A stretch of DNA of 64,000 nt from Pseudomonas sp. C2B4. Lineage in GTDB: Bacteria; Pseudomonadota; Gammaproteobacteria; Pseudomonadales; Pseudomonadaceae. How positions within the stretch are numbered: the stretch's first letter is position 1; each line of letters starts with the position of its first letter. The stretch spans positions 1 to 64,000 of the forward strand of contig NZ_JABFMU010000001.1 of NCBI RefSeq assembly GCF_013359695.1. The letters run 5' to 3'. Under the pieces are notes generated by a model, which did not search any database, was not told the origin of the DNA, and saw nothing but the letters and a program-made list of their open reading frames with translations. Below, piece by piece: positions 1-9,104 of this stretch. The position numbers and the translations under genes were made by a program.

Positions 1-151
1 GTCAACACCTCTTTTTCAACTCCCTTTCGGCTTCGATGACCTGAAGCAACTCACTGTCGAAAACTGCGTAACTCATTGTTTACCAAGGAGTTTTCCGTTT
101 CGACTGCGCCGTAAGTGGGGCGAATTATAGACATCTGAAATCTGCCGTCAA
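1..151 (-). promoter_or_regulatory. Tandem stable-RNA (rrn-type) promoter region firing leftwards
   Basis: On the minus strand there is a near-consensus sigma-70 promoter. The -35 is TTGACG (151-146), the spacer is 16 bp, and the -10 is TATAAT (129-124). A GC-rich CGCCCC discriminator follows, as in stringently controlled rRNA/tRNA promoters. A second copy of the core, GTGTTGAC, sits at the left edge (TTGAC at 5-1), so a second tandem promoter continues out of the window. The sequence before both -35 elements is also repeated (GTCAACACCT plus a T/C-rich stretch on the plus strand, at 1 and 147). I infer an rRNA or other stable-RNA operon just to the left. The RNA gene itself is not in the window. 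Confidence 0.65.
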
Positions 152-255
152 CACCTAATTTCAGCTTCCTTTCAATAAGTTACAGGCGGCAGGAAAAACA
201 GCCCCTTCACACAATCGGAAGGAGCAAATCCTGCCTCTCTATATAGAAGGAATCC

Positions 256-1476
256 TTAGAGCACGCCTGAATCCTTGAATGCGCCCACCGCTCCGGCATC
301 CAGCCCTAGCACCCGCTGCAGAACCTCCAGCGTATGCTCGCCCAACAAAGGAGGCGCAAGACGGTACTCGACCGGCGTCTTCGACAAACGAATCGGACTC
401 GCTACCTGAGGCACCATCCCGGCCAACGCATGGGGCAGTTCGATCGCCAGCCCGCGCGCCTTGACCTGTGGATCGGCGAACATCTGGGCAAGATCATTGA
501 TAGGCCCACAGGGAACTCCAGCCTGCTCCAACTGCGCCACCCATTCAGCGGTCGTCTTGAAAACTGTCGCCTGGCGGATCAGGGGAATAAGCACCGCCCG
601 ATTCGCCACCCGCAGCTTGTTTGTGGCAAAGCGCGGATCATCCGCCCACTGAGGCTGCCCGGCGACTTCCGCAAATTTGCGGAACTGCCCGTCATTCCCC
701 ACGGTAAGGATAAAGTCGCCATCCGCCGTAGGAAAATCCTGATAAGGCACGATGTTCGGATGAGCATTCCCCAATCGCTTGGGCGGATTGCCTGTCGTCA
801 GATAGTTCATCGCCTGGTTGGCCAGGCACGCCACCTGTACATCCAGCAATGCCATATCAATATGCTGACCACCCCCGACATGATCCCGATGCGCAAGCGC
901 CGCCAGGATCGCCACCGTCGAATACAGCCCGGTCAAAATGTCGGTCAGCGCCACGCCCACCTTCACCGGCCCTGCACCCTCATCCCCCTCAGGTCGCCCA
1001 GTCAGGCTCATGAGGCCGCCTAGCCCCTGGATCATGAAGTCATAACCCGCGCGCTTGGCATAAGGGCCGGTTTGACCAAACCCGGTGATCGAGCAATAGA
1101 TCAGATTCGGATTGATTGCCTTCAACGATTCATAGTCCAGCCCATAAGCCGCCAGACCACCCACCTTGAAGTTTTCGATCAAAATGTCCGACTTCGCCGC
1201 CAGGTCACGCACCAGCTTCTGCCCCTCCGGACGGGTGAAGTCGATGGTCACCGATTGCTTGTTGCGATTGGCCGACAAGTAATAGGCGGCCTCGCTGGTG
1301 TTTTCGCCATAGGCGTCTTTAAGGAAAGGCGGACCCCAGGCGCGCGTGTCATCACCATTGCCCGGACGCTCGACCTTGATCACTTCAGCGCCAAGGTCCG
1401 CAAGAATCTGCCCAGCCCACGGCCCGGCCAATACCCGCGACAAATCAAGTACCCGCAAATGTGAAAGCGCGCCCAT
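256..1476 (-). CDS. gcdG: CaiB/BaiF class III CoA-transferase, probable succinyl-CoA:glutarate CoA-transferase
   Basis: This 406-residue protein has the length and fold signature of the CaiB/BaiF (family III) CoA-transferases. The N-terminus reads LDLSRVLAGPWAGQ, followed by LGAEVIKVE and the conserved GYDF and GVALTDILTG blocks. Asp179 of the latter matches the catalytic aspartate that forms the acyl-anhydride. The stop of gcdH lies 12 bp upstream on the same strand, so the two form an operon. Pairing with glutaryl-CoA dehydrogenase suggests it activates glutarate, from lysine/5-aminovalerate breakdown, to glutaryl-CoA with succinyl-CoA as donor. The substrate is inferred from context; the family call is firm. 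Confidence 0.88.
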   Translation of the reverse strand: MGALSHLRVLDLSRVLAGPWAGQILADLGAEVIKVERPGNGDDTRAWGPPFLKDAYGENTSEAAYYLSANRNKQSVTIDFTRPEGQKLVRDLAAKSDILIENFKVGGLAAYGLDYESLKAINPNLIYCSITGFGQTGPYAKRAGYDFMIQGLGGLMSLTGRPEGDEGAGPVKVGVALTDILTGLYSTVAILAALAHRDHVGGGQHIDMALLDVQVACLANQAMNYLTTGNPPKRLGNAHPNIVPYQDFPTADGDFILTVGNDGQFRKFAEVAGQPQWADDPRFATNKLRVANRAVLIPLIRQATVFKTTAEWVAQLEQAGVPCGPINDLAQMFADPQVKARGLAIELPHALAGMVPQVASPIRLSKTPVEYRLAPPLLGEHTLEVLQRVLGLDAGAVGAFKDSGVL

Positions 1477-1488
1477 GGCGTTCTCCTA

Positions 1489-2670
1489 TTAATAGAACGC
1501 TTGAAGGCCGGTCTGCGCGCGACCGAGGATCAGGGCGTGGACGTCATGCGTACCTTCATAGGTATTCACTACTTCCAGGTTGACCAGGTGGCGAGCGACG
1601 CCGAACTCGTCGGAGATACCATTGCCGCCCAGCATGTCGCGAGCCATGCGCGCGATGTCCAGGGACTTGCCGCAGGAGTTGCGCTTCATCATTGAAGTGA
1701 TTTCCACCGCTGCAGTACCTTCGTCCTTCATGCGCCCCAGACGCAGGCAACCTTGCAGCGCCATGGTGATTTCGGTCTGCATGTCAGCCAGCTTCTTCTG
1801 GATCAGTTGAGTGGCTGCCAATGGGCGACCGAACTGCTGACGATCCAGGGTGTACTGGCGAGCGGTGTGCCAGCAGAACTCGGCAGCACCCAGCGCGCCC
1901 CAGGAAATGCCGTAACGCGCAGAGTTCAGGCAAGTGAAAGGACCTTTCAAGCCGCGGACATCCGGGAAGATGTTCTCTTCCGGCACGAATACGTTGTCCA
2001 TGACGATCTCACCGGTGATCGATGCACGCAGACCGACCTTTCCGTGAATCGCCGGGGCGCTCAGGCCCTTCCAGCCTTTCTCCAGAACAAAACCACGAAT
2101 GTCGCCTGCATCGTCTTTACCCCAGACCACGAACACATCCGCGATCGGGCTATTGGTGATCCACATCTTGCTGCCCGTCAGGCTGTAGCCGCCTTCCACT
2201 TTGCGTGCACGAGTAATCATCGAGCCCGGGTCGGAACCGTGGTTCGGCTCGGTCAGGCCGAAGCAGCCGATCCACTCGCCGGAAGCCAGTTTCGGCAGAT
2301 ATTTCTGCTTCTGCGCTTCGGTACCGAATTCGTTGATCGGCACCATGACCAGCGAGGACTGCACACTCATCATCGAGCGGTAGCCGGAGTCGATACGCTC
2401 GACCTCACGGGCAATCAGGCCGTAGCTGACATAATTCAGGCCACTGCCACCGTACTGCTCAGGAATGGTTGCACCCAACAGGCCGACCTCGCCCATTTCG
2501 CGGAAGATCGCCGGGTCAGTCTTTTCGTGACGGAACGCTTCGAGAATGCGCGGCGCGAGGCTCTGCTGGGCGAACTGCGCGGCGGTGTCGCGGATCATGC
2601 GCTCTTCTTCGGTGAGCTGTTGATCCAGCAGCAGGGGATCGATCCAGTTGAAGCTAGCTTTACCGGCCAT
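1489..2670 (-). CDS. gcdH: Glutaryl-CoA dehydrogenase
   Basis: The 393-residue acyl-CoA dehydrogenase-family flavoenzyme converts glutaryl-CoA to crotonyl-CoA and CO2, passing electrons to ETF. Visible blocks are the N-terminal helical domain (RDTAAQFAQ), [14 protein letters not shown] and [16 protein letters not shown] (FAD/substrate region), [15 protein letters not shown], and the C-terminal [17 protein letters not shown]. The glutamate in YEGT, about residue 372, is the expected catalytic base. Length and motifs match bacterial GcdH. It is the first gene of the gcdH-gcdG pair and is divergent from the LysR gene gcdR, a standard arrangement for glutarate-inducible control. Confidence 0.95.
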   Translation of the reverse strand: MAGKASFNWIDPLLLDQQLTEEERMIRDTAAQFAQQSLAPRILEAFRHEKTDPAIFREMGEVGLLGATIPEQYGGSGLNYVSYGLIAREVERIDSGYRSMMSVQSSLVMVPINEFGTEAQKQKYLPKLASGEWIGCFGLTEPNHGSDPGSMITRARKVEGGYSLTGSKMWITNSPIADVFVVWGKDDAGDIRGFVLEKGWKGLSAPAIHGKVGLRASITGEIVMDNVFVPEENIFPDVRGLKGPFTCLNSARYGISWGALGAAEFCWHTARQYTLDRQQFGRPLAATQLIQKKLADMQTEITMALQGCLRLGRMKDEGTAAVEITSMMKRNSCGKSLDIARMARDMLGGNGISDEFGVARHLVNLEVVNTYEGTHDVHALILGRAQTGLQAFY

Positions 2671-2785
2671 GAGTGTGTCCTCTCGAAACGGGGTGAAATA
2701 AACGTGGACTGATCCTAGGCCGGGTTCGTCATCTGGGCAAACGAGGATTTCGCATACTGTTGTGCTAATTTCTCACTCCGAAACG

Positions 2786-2807
2786 TCGCAAACGGCAAAT
2801 TGTGCGA
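2786..2807. promoter_or_regulatory. Candidate GcdR operator (inverted repeat)
   Basis: The gcdH-gcdR intergenic region contains TCGCA (2786-2790) and its perfect inverse TGCGA (2803-2807), separated by 12 bp and just upstream of the regulator start. Short inverted arms in a divergent LysR-target intergenic region are typical of LysR operators. The short arms make a chance match possible. Confidence 0.3.
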
Positions 2808-2829
2808 TGTATTAGTGAGGTTGACGTAC

Positions 2830-3729
2830 ATGCGCAGGAAGATACCCAGCACCACCGCCCTGATCAGCTTTGAGGCGGCCGCGCGCCATGAGAGCTTTAC
2901 CAAGGCGGCACAGGAACTTTCACTGACACAGGGGGCGATTTGCCGACAGATCGCCAGCCTTGAGGAGTTTCTCAATGTTGAGCTGTTCCGACGCTCACGA
3001 CGCGGAGTAAAGCTGACAGAGGCTGGCCTCTCCTACAGTCGTCGGGTCGCCACCCAGCTCGACGCGGTCGAGCGCGACACCCTGTCCGTGATGGGCCAGC
3101 AAGGTGCCAACGTGATCGAGCTGGCAGTGGTGCCGACCTTCGGCACCCAATGGCTGTTGCCTCGCCTCAAGGACTTCCAGCAAAAACACCCGGAAGTAAC
3201 GGTCAACCTGACCAACCGCACACGCCCCTTCCTGTTTGCCGACACGGACTTCGATGCCGCAATTTACTTCGGCGACGCAGACTGGTCCGGCACAGAATCC
3301 CACCGTTTGATGGGCGAACATCCACTCCCCGTTTGCAGCCCCAACCTGATGGGGAAAAACACTCATCTGACCGCCGACGAAATCGCTGAGCTACCTCTTT
3401 TGCAGCAGACCACCCGCCCCTACGCCTGGCGACATTGGTTTAACTCTCAGCGACTGAATGTCCCTCGCGACATGACAGGACCACGCTACGAGCTATTCTC
3501 CATGCTGGCCCAGGCAGCCATGCACGACATGGGTATCGCCCTGATTCCACCGTTTCTGATTCAGCGTGAATTGGCAGAGAAAAGACTGGTCATTGCCAAC
3601 CCGCAGGCACTCTCCAGCATCAAGGCTTATTACCTGATGATTCCTGAACGGAAGGTCGAATCTGCCTCTTTGCGGGCTTTTCGGGATTGGCTGGTCAATC
3701 AGGCACACAGCTACAGCCTAGAAGGCTGA
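2830..3729 (+). CDS. gcdR: LysR-family regulator of glutarate catabolism
   Basis: This is a LysR-type transcription factor of 299 residues from the ATG at 2830. An upstream in-frame start at 2800 is less likely because GTGAGG, 9 bp before 2830, is a usable ribosome site and the family N-terminus begins at about MRRKIPSTTALISFEAAARH. The winged-helix domain (FEAAARHESFTKAAQELSLT, then ICRQIASLEEFLNVELFRR) occupies residues 5-65. The rest is the periplasmic-binding-like effector domain. It is divergent from gcdH-gcdG, so it probably activates that operon in response to glutarate or glutaryl-CoA. The name rests on this context. Confidence 0.85.
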   Translation: MRRKIPSTTALISFEAAARHESFTKAAQELSLTQGAICRQIASLEEFLNVELFRRSRRGVKLTEAGLSYSRRVATQLDAVERDTLSVMGQQGANVIELAVVPTFGTQWLLPRLKDFQQKHPEVTVNLTNRTRPFLFADTDFDAAIYFGDADWSGTESHRLMGEHPLPVCSPNLMGKNTHLTADEIAELPLLQQTTRPYAWRHWFNSQRLNVPRDMTGPRYELFSMLAQAAMHDMGIALIPPFLIQRELAEKRLVIANPQALSSIKAYYLMIPERKVESASLRAFRDWLVNQAHSYSLEG

Positions 3730-4164
3730 AGGCTTACAGCCATTAGCTGACCCCGTAGTCAATAAAATAAAAACCCTACAGATATAAGTATTTGTCGCAT
3801 ATCCGAAGACTGTACCCACAAGCGGTACAAACGTCCCACAAGCGCCTGAATACATGGCTTTGCGCCTGTATTCAAAGGCGATACAGCATCATTCATAGGG
3901 CCGATGTGAAAATTGCTGAATTTTGGCAAAATCGTCTGAAAGGCACGCTGTACAAGGGCTTGAACCGAATTGATGCGACATTCGGTCACGGGGTGACTTG
4001 TAGTTAATTTTCCGTCACACGTCATAATCCCTTGAAGGGCACAAAGTTCGCCTGCAAAATGCCGCGCCCCGCCCTGATTTAGCGGGATCGTGCTGATCGG
4101 CCGCCCCAGCCGCACCATCCGTAGTGCATGGGTTTACTTAATAAGATCACGCAGGAGATTTGAC
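3730..4164. other. 435 bp intergenic region before pntAA
   Basis: No convincing gene is present; the ORFs here have no recognisable family and no ribosome site. It holds the gcdR 3' flank, a perfect 8-bp inverted repeat (3847-3874, listed separately), a CATAAT -10-like hexamer at 4023-4028, and the pntAA leader with AGGAG at 4153-4157. It is AT-richer than the flanking genes, as expected of a promoter region. Confidence 0.6.
3847..3874. promoter_or_regulatory. Perfect 8-bp inverted repeat upstream of pnt genes
   Basis: TGAATACA (3847-3854) and TGTATTCA (3867-3874) are perfect inverse complements with a 12 bp spacer. The two arms also lie in an overlapping direct repeat, GCGCCTGAATAC and GCGCCTGTATTC. 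Arm length and spacing fit a dimeric regulator site or a weak RNA hairpin. The protein that would bind it is unknown. Confidence 0.4.
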
Positions 4165-5286
4165 GTGCACATTGGTGTTCCTCTCGAAACCCAGACGGGT
4201 GAAACACGGGTTGCTGCTACCCCGGAAACCATCAAGAAGCTGATCGGCCAGGGTCATAAGGTCACTGTACAAAGCGGCGCCGGCGTTAATGCCAGCGTTG
4301 TAGACAGTGCCTATGAAGCGGCAGGCGCAACCATTGGCAGCGCCAATGATGCGTTTGGTGCCGAGCTGATTCTCAAAGTGGTCGCACCCAGCGACAGCGA
4401 ACTGGTGCTGATCAAGCCCGGCACCGTTGTCGTGGGCATGCTCAACCCGTTCAGCAATGAAACCATCGCCAAGCTGGCCGAGTGCGGCATTACCGCGTTC
4501 GCGCTGGAAGCCGCGCCGCGCACCTCCCGCGCCCAGAGCCTGGATGTGCTGTCCTCCCAAGCCAACATCGCCGGCTACAAGGCTGTGTTGCTGGCAGCTC
4601 ACCACTATCCGCGCTTCATGCCGATGCTGATGACCGCTGCGGGCACCGTGAAAGCGGCGCGCGTGCTGATTCTCGGTGCCGGTGTTGCCGGATTGCAGGC
4701 CATCGCCACGGCGAAGCGTCTGGGTGCGGTGATCGAAGCGTCTGACGTACGCCCGGCGGTTAAGGAACAGATTGAATCCCTCGGCGCCAAATTCGTCGAC
4801 GTGCCTTACGAGACCGATGAAGAGCGCGAATGCGCCGTCGGTGTCGGCGGCTATGCCCGACCAATGCCGGCCAGCTGGATGCAGCGTCAGGCTGTGGCCG
4901 TGCATGAACGCGCCAAGCAGGCCGACATTGTCATTACCACCGCTCTGATTCCGGGCCGCAAGGCGCCGACGCTATTGAGTGCGGAAACCGTGGCGCAGAT
5001 GAAGCCGGGCTCGGTGGTCATCGATCTGGCGGCCGCCCAAGGTGGCAACTGCCCGCTCACTGTGGCTGACCAGGTAGTCGTCGAACATGGCGTGACCATC
5101 GTCGGCCCGACCAATCTGGCGGCCGCGGTCGCAGCCGATGCCTCGGCCCTGTATGCACGCAACCTGCTGGACTTCATGAAACTGTTGTTCGATAAAGAAG
5201 GACAACTGGTGATCAACCTTGAAGACGATATCGTCGCCGCGTGCCTGATGTGCCGCGACGGCCAGATCGTGCGCAAGAACGGCTGA
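4165..5286 (+). CDS. pntAA: NAD(P) transhydrogenase subunit alpha part 1 (domain I, NAD-binding)
   Basis: This is the soluble NAD(H)-binding domain I of the proton-translocating transhydrogenase, which couples hydride transfer from NADH to NADP+ to proton entry. I place the start at the GTG at 4165, with AGGAG 7 bp before it; the product is then 373 residues and begins [19 protein letters not shown], as in the family. The Rossmann motif [18 protein letters not shown] is followed by the acidic EASDVR that selects NAD over NADP. As in other split systems, the membrane part of alpha is a separate gene (pntAB) directly downstream. The three genes form one operon. Confidence 0.95.
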   Translation: MHIGVPLETQTGETRVAATPETIKKLIGQGHKVTVQSGAGVNASVVDSAYEAAGATIGSANDAFGAELILKVVAPSDSELVLIKPGTVVVGMLNPFSNETIAKLAECGITAFALEAAPRTSRAQSLDVLSSQANIAGYKAVLLAAHHYPRFMPMLMTAAGTVKAARVLILGAGVAGLQAIATAKRLGAVIEASDVRPAVKEQIESLGAKFVDVPYETDEERECAVGVGGYARPMPASWMQRQAVAVHERAKQADIVITTALIPGRKAPTLLSAETVAQMKPGSVVIDLAAAQGGNCPLTVADQVVVEHGVTIVGPTNLAAAVAADASALYARNLLDFMKLLFDKEGQLVINLEDDIVAACLMCRDGQIVRKNG

Positions 5287-5297
5287 GGATAAAAACA

Positions 5298-5654
5298 ATG
5301 GAAGACATGCTGATCTCTCACGGTATCTACAACCTGATCATCTTCGTACTGGCTATCTATGTCGGCTACCACGTGGTCTGGAACGTGACTCCTGCCCTGC
5401 ACACACCACTGATGGCCGTGACCAACGCCATCTCCGCCATCGTGATCGTCGGTGCCATGCTCGCCGCCGCCCTCACCGTGACCCCACTGGGCAAGACCAT
5501 GGGCACCCTGGCCGTGGCCCTGGCCGCAGTCAACGTATTTGGTGGCTTCCTGGTCACCCGACGCATGCTGGAAATGTTCAAGAAGAAGGCGGCTCCAGCA
5601 AAAGCTCCGGCAGCCAAGGCCGAAGCAGTCAAGGCTGAGGTGCAGCAAGCATGA
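5298..5654 (+). CDS. pntAB: NAD(P) transhydrogenase subunit alpha part 2 (membrane)
   Basis: This 118-residue membrane protein supplies the alpha-side helices of domain II, the proton channel. From the ATG at 5298 it has three or four hydrophobic segments: [20 protein letters not shown], then [14 protein letters not shown], then [19 protein letters not shown] charged Ala/Lys tail (about residues 95-118, [16 protein letters not shown]) follows. The gene starts 11 bp after pntAA and overlaps pntB by 4 bp (ATGA), showing translational coupling. Confidence 0.93.
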   Translation: MEDMLISHGIYNLIIFVLAIYVGYHVVWNVTPALHTPLMAVTNAISAIVIVGAMLAAALTVTPLGKTMGTLAVALAAVNVFGGFLVTRRMLEMFKKKAAPAKAPAAKAEAVKAEVQQA

Positions 5655-7087
5655 GCATGAACCTGGTTACTTCCCTGTATTTGATCGCCTCGGTTTGCTT
5701 CATCCAGGCGCTCAAGGGTCTTTCGCATCCGACCACCTCGCGTCGCGGCAACCTGTTCGGCATGCTCGGCATGGGTCTGGCGATCCTCACCACGGTTGGC
5801 CTGATCTACAAGCTCGGCGCCGAACTGGCCCATGACGGTATCGTCTACGTGATCGTCGGCCTGCTGATCGGCGGCACCGCCGGTTCGATCATGGCCAAAC
5901 GCGTTGAAATGACCAAGATGCCCGAGCTGGTCGCCTTCATGCACAGCATGATCGGCCTGGCAGCGGTGTTCATCGCCGTGGCTGCCGTGGTCGAGCCGCA
6001 GTCGCTGGGCATCGTCCAGCAACTGGGTGATGCGATCCCCGCTGGTAACCGCCTGGAACTGTTCCTCGGGGCTGCCATCGGTGCGATCACCTTCTCCGGT
6101 TCTGTCATTGCCTTCGGCAAACTGGCTGGCAAGTACAAGTTCCGCCTGTTTCAGGGTGCGCCGGTACAGTTTAGCGGTCAGCACAAGCTGAACCTGCTGC
6201 TGGGCCTGGCCACGCTGGCACTGGGTGTGACCTTCATGCTCACTGGCGACTACACCGCTTTCGGCGTGATGCTGGCGCTGGCCTTCGTGCTCGGCGTGCT
6301 GATCATCATCCCGATTGGCGGCGCCGACATGCCGGTGGTGGTGTCGATGCTCAACAGCTATTCCGGCTGGGCAGCGGCGGGTATCGGCTTCTCGCTGAAC
6401 AACTCGATGCTGATCATCGCCGGCTCGCTGGTGGGTTCGTCCGGTGCGATCCTGTCGTACATCATGTGCAAGGCGATGAACCGCTCCTTCTTTAACGTAC
6501 TGCTCGGTGGTTTCGGCAACACTGCGGACGCGGCCGGCCCTGCTGGCTCGAAAGAAGCGCGCCCGGTGAAATCCGGCTCGGCTGATGACGCGACCTTCCT
6601 GCTGACCAACGCCGACACCGTGATCATTGTTCCGGGCTACGGCCTGGCGGTAGCGCGGGCGCAACATGCGCTGAAGGAACTGACCGAGAAGCTGACTCAT
6701 CGTGGCGTGACCGTGAAGTACGCGATCCACCCGGTTGCCGGTCGTATGCCAGGCCACATGAACGTATTGCTGGCCGAGGCTGAAGTGCCTTACGACCAGG
6801 TGTTCGAGATGGACGACATCAACTCCGAGTTCGGCCAAGCCGATGTGGTACTGGTGTTGGGCGCCAACGACGTGGTCAACCCGGCCGCCAAGAACGATCC
6901 GAAATCGCCGATTGCCGGCATGCCGATTCTCGAAGCGTTCAAAGCCAAGACCATCATCGTCAACAAACGCTCGATGGCCAGCGGCTATGCCGGCCTGGAC
7001 AACGAACTGTTCTACCTGGACAAAACCATGATGGTGTTCGGTGACGCCAAAAAGGTCATCGAAGACATGGTCAAGGCTGTCGAGTAA
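5651..7087 (+). CDS. pntB: NAD(P) transhydrogenase subunit beta
   Basis: The 478-residue beta subunit carries the rest of the membrane domain II (about residues 1-280, roughly nine hydrophobic segments) and the soluble NADP(H)-binding domain III (about 300-478). Domain III shows the [12 protein letters not shown] nucleotide fingerprint, [28 protein letters not shown] and the [20 protein letters not shown] block that closes over NADP. Length is standard. It overlaps pntAB by 4 bp, and a strong terminator follows 16 bp after the stop, ending the operon. Confidence 0.96.
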   Translation: MSMNLVTSLYLIASVCFIQALKGLSHPTTSRRGNLFGMLGMGLAILTTVGLIYKLGAELAHDGIVYVIVGLLIGGTAGSIMAKRVEMTKMPELVAFMHSMIGLAAVFIAVAAVVEPQSLGIVQQLGDAIPAGNRLELFLGAAIGAITFSGSVIAFGKLAGKYKFRLFQGAPVQFSGQHKLNLLLGLATLALGVTFMLTGDYTAFGVMLALAFVLGVLIIIPIGGADMPVVVSMLNSYSGWAAAGIGFSLNNSMLIIAGSLVGSSGAILSYIMCKAMNRSFFNVLLGGFGNTADAAGPAGSKEARPVKSGSADDATFLLTNADTVIIVPGYGLAVARAQHALKELTEKLTHRGVTVKYAIHPVAGRMPGHMNVLLAEAEVPYDQVFEMDDINSEFGQADVVLVLGANDVVNPAAKNDPKSPIAGMPILEAFKAKTIIVNKRSMASGYAGLDNELFYLDKTMMVFGDAKKVIEDMVKAVE

Positions 7088-7102
7088 CCCTCGCTGGCAA
7101 TA

Positions 7103-7134
7103 AAAACGCCCCGACTTGTCGGGGCGTTTTTGTT
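7103..7134 (+). terminator. Rho-independent terminator of pntAA-pntAB-pntB
   Basis: AAAACGCCCCGAC and GTCGGGGCGTTTT form a GC-rich hairpin around a TT loop, followed by a T run, directly after pntB. Confidence 0.9.
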
Positions 7135-7165
7135 TGCGCAAATCGGCAGGCACAACGCTGTTTTA

Positions 7166-7180
7166 TTACCGAAACGGTAA
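7166..7180. promoter_or_regulatory. Palindrome TTACCG-aaa-CGGTAA upstream of the CoA-transferase gene
   Basis: A perfect 6-bp inverted repeat with a 3 bp spacer lies in the 213 bp between pntB and the next gene. A partial third copy (CGGTG) follows directly. The compact 15-bp symmetry is typical of a TetR- or GntR-like operator. No regulator gene is adjacent. Confidence 0.35.
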
Positions 7181-7300
7181 CGGTGTTTTGCTTGAAAGCC
7201 GCGGAATAGACGCCTCTTTTGCGACCTTGGTAGCGGGACAGGGAGCAGCGAAATTCAATAGACTGCGCATCCAGCTACCCGCTTCCCGAGATAACAATCC

Positions 7301-8794
7301 ATGTACCGTGACCGTATTCGCCTGCCTTCGTTGTTGGATAAAGTGATGAACGCCGCCGAGGCTGCCGCTTTGATTGAGGACGGCATGACCGTCGGCATGA
7401 GCGGCTTCACCCGCGCCGGTGAAGCCAAGGCCGTCCCCCACGCACTGGCGGAACGGGCCAAGGTCACGCCACTGAAGATCAGCCTGATGACCGGCGCCAG
7501 CCTGGGCAACGATCTCGACAAGCAGCTCACCGAAGCCGGCGTATTGTCACGGCGCATGCCATTCCAGGTGGACAGCACCCTGCGCAAGGCAATCAATGCT
7601 GGCGAAGTCATGTTCATCGACCAACACCTCTCGGAAACCGTCGAGCAACTGCGCAACCAGCAACTGAAACTGCCGGACATCGCGGTCATCGAAGCCGTCG
7701 CCATTACCGAACAAGGTCATATCGTGCCCACCACCTCCGTGGGCAACTCGGCCAGCTTCGCGATTTTCGCCAAACACGTGATCGTCGAGATCAACCTGGC
7801 GCACAACCCGAACCTCGAAGGCCTGCACGACATTTATATCCCGACCTATCGTCCGACCCGCACGCCGATTCCGCTGGTCAAGGTCGAGGATCGCATTGGC
7901 AGCACCGCCATCCCGATTCCGCCGGAAAAAATCGTCGCGATCGTGATCACCAACCAATCCGACTCGCCTTCCACCGTGCTGCCGCCAGACGCGGAAACCC
8001 AAGCCATCGCCGACCACCTGATCGACTTCTTCAAGCAGGAAGTGGACGCCGGGCGCATGACCAACAAGCTCGGCCCGCTGCAGGCCGGGATTGGCACCAT
8101 CGCCAACTCGGTGATGTGCGGCCTGATCGATTCGCCTTTCGAAGACCTGACGATGTACTCCGAAGTGCTGCAGGACTCGACCTTCGACTTGATCGACGCC
8201 GGCAAGCTGAGCTTTGCCTCGGGTAGTTCGATCACATTGTCGAGCCGCCGCAATGCCGATGTGTTCGGTAATCTGGAGCGTTACAAGGACAAACTGGTGC
8301 TGCGCCCACAAGAGATCTCCAACCACCCGGAAGTGGTGCGTCGCCTGGGTATCATCGGCATCAACACGGCGCTCGAGTTCGACATTTATGGGAACGTGAA
8401 CTCCACCCACGTCTGCGGCACGCGGATGATGAACGGCATTGGCGGTTCGGGTGACTTCGCGCGCAACGCGCATCTGGCGATCTTCGTCACCAAATCGATC
8501 GCCAAGGGCGGCGCCATTTCCAGTGTGGTGCCTATGGTCAGTCACGTTGACCACACCGAGCATGACGTCGACATTCTCGTCACCGAGGTGGGCCTGGCGG
8601 ACTTGCGTGGCCTGGCACCCCGCGAGCGCGCCCGCGTCATCATCGATAACTGTGTACACCCGGATTACCGCCAGGCATTGAATGACTACTTCACGGCAGC
8701 CTGCGCAATCGGCGGGCACACCCCCCACATCCTGCGCGACGCCCTGAGTTGGCACATGAATCTGGAAGAAACCGGACAAATGCTCGCCGTCTGA
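7301..8794 (+). CDS. Acetyl-CoA hydrolase/transferase family CoA-transferase
   Basis: This 497-residue class I CoA-transferase belongs to the acetyl-CoA hydrolase/succinyl-CoA:acetate CoA-transferase (Ach1/ScpC/AarC) family. Such enzymes move CoA between succinyl-CoA, acetate and propionate. The conserved block LEFDIYGNVNSTHV contains the probable catalytic Glu359, with GIGGSGDFARNA just after it. The start at 7301 gives the typical MYRDRIRLPSL N-terminus. It is a single-gene unit after the pnt terminator. A role in acetate/propionate detoxification or acetyl-CoA balancing is inferred from family. Which acyl donor is used cannot be read from sequence. Confidence 0.88.
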   Translation: MYRDRIRLPSLLDKVMNAAEAAALIEDGMTVGMSGFTRAGEAKAVPHALAERAKVTPLKISLMTGASLGNDLDKQLTEAGVLSRRMPFQVDSTLRKAINAGEVMFIDQHLSETVEQLRNQQLKLPDIAVIEAVAITEQGHIVPTTSVGNSASFAIFAKHVIVEINLAHNPNLEGLHDIYIPTYRPTRTPIPLVKVEDRIGSTAIPIPPEKIVAIVITNQSDSPSTVLPPDAETQAIADHLIDFFKQEVDAGRMTNKLGPLQAGIGTIANSVMCGLIDSPFEDLTMYSEVLQDSTFDLIDAGKLSFASGSSITLSSRRNADVFGNLERYKDKLVLRPQEISNHPEVVRRLGIIGINTALEFDIYGNVNSTHVCGTRMMNGIGGSGDFARNAHLAIFVTKSIAKGGAISSVVPMVSHVDHTEHDVDILVTEVGLADLRGLAPRERARVIIDNCVHPDYRQALNDYFTAACAIGGHTPHILRDALSWHMNLEETGQMLAV

Positions 8795-9104
8795 TTGGTA
8801 CAGATAGCAGCTGATGCAAACACAGTTTCGTCAGCTGCTTATCGCTAAGCGTAAATCCTTCAAAAACTGTACTGCTGTACCGGTCATTTTCTACCGTAAT
8901 TCCCTACGCCACCCTATCAAACCAGCAAAAACGCACTATTTAGGTGCGGATAGGTACAGTTGCCTCAATTTTGACCAGTACACCCCCTATAAACAGTTAA
9001 CTGAGCCCTCACAATACAGATGAACTGTATCTACAGGGACTAGGCAAACAAGAGGATCATGGGCACCAGTTAAACCACTACCTAATCCCGCCACAAGCGG
9101 AAGG
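8795..9104. promoter_or_regulatory. 310 bp intergenic region with a cluster of GTAC/TACAG operator-like sites
   Basis: No credible gene is present. The region is packed with related half-sites: GGTACAG at 8797, ACTGTACTGCTGTACC at 8867-8882, GGTACAGTT at 8953-8961, ACCAGTAC at 8974-8981, the perfect ATACAG-N5-CTGTAT at 9014-9030, and CTGTA-TC-TACAG at 9025-9036. A TATAAA hexamer (8988-8993) lies among them. The GGTACAGTT/ACCAGTAC pair recurs before the second DUF1127 gene. GTAC-containing inverted half-sites are reminiscent of MocR-family (GntR/PLP) operators, but that link is inference. Confidence 0.5.

Noticed and set aside
3759..4118. 119-codon frame upstream of pntAA on the minus strand
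   Set aside because: No family, weak start context; treated as intergenic.
5366..7153. Long (595 codon) open frame opposite pntAB/pntB
   Set aside because: Composition (very high His/Gln/Arg/Asp) and lack of any family or ribosome site show it is the antisense of high-GC pnt codons.
8814..9023. 69-codon frame before the DUF1127 gene
   Set aside because: It runs through the operator repeats, has no ribosome site and no similarity I recognise.
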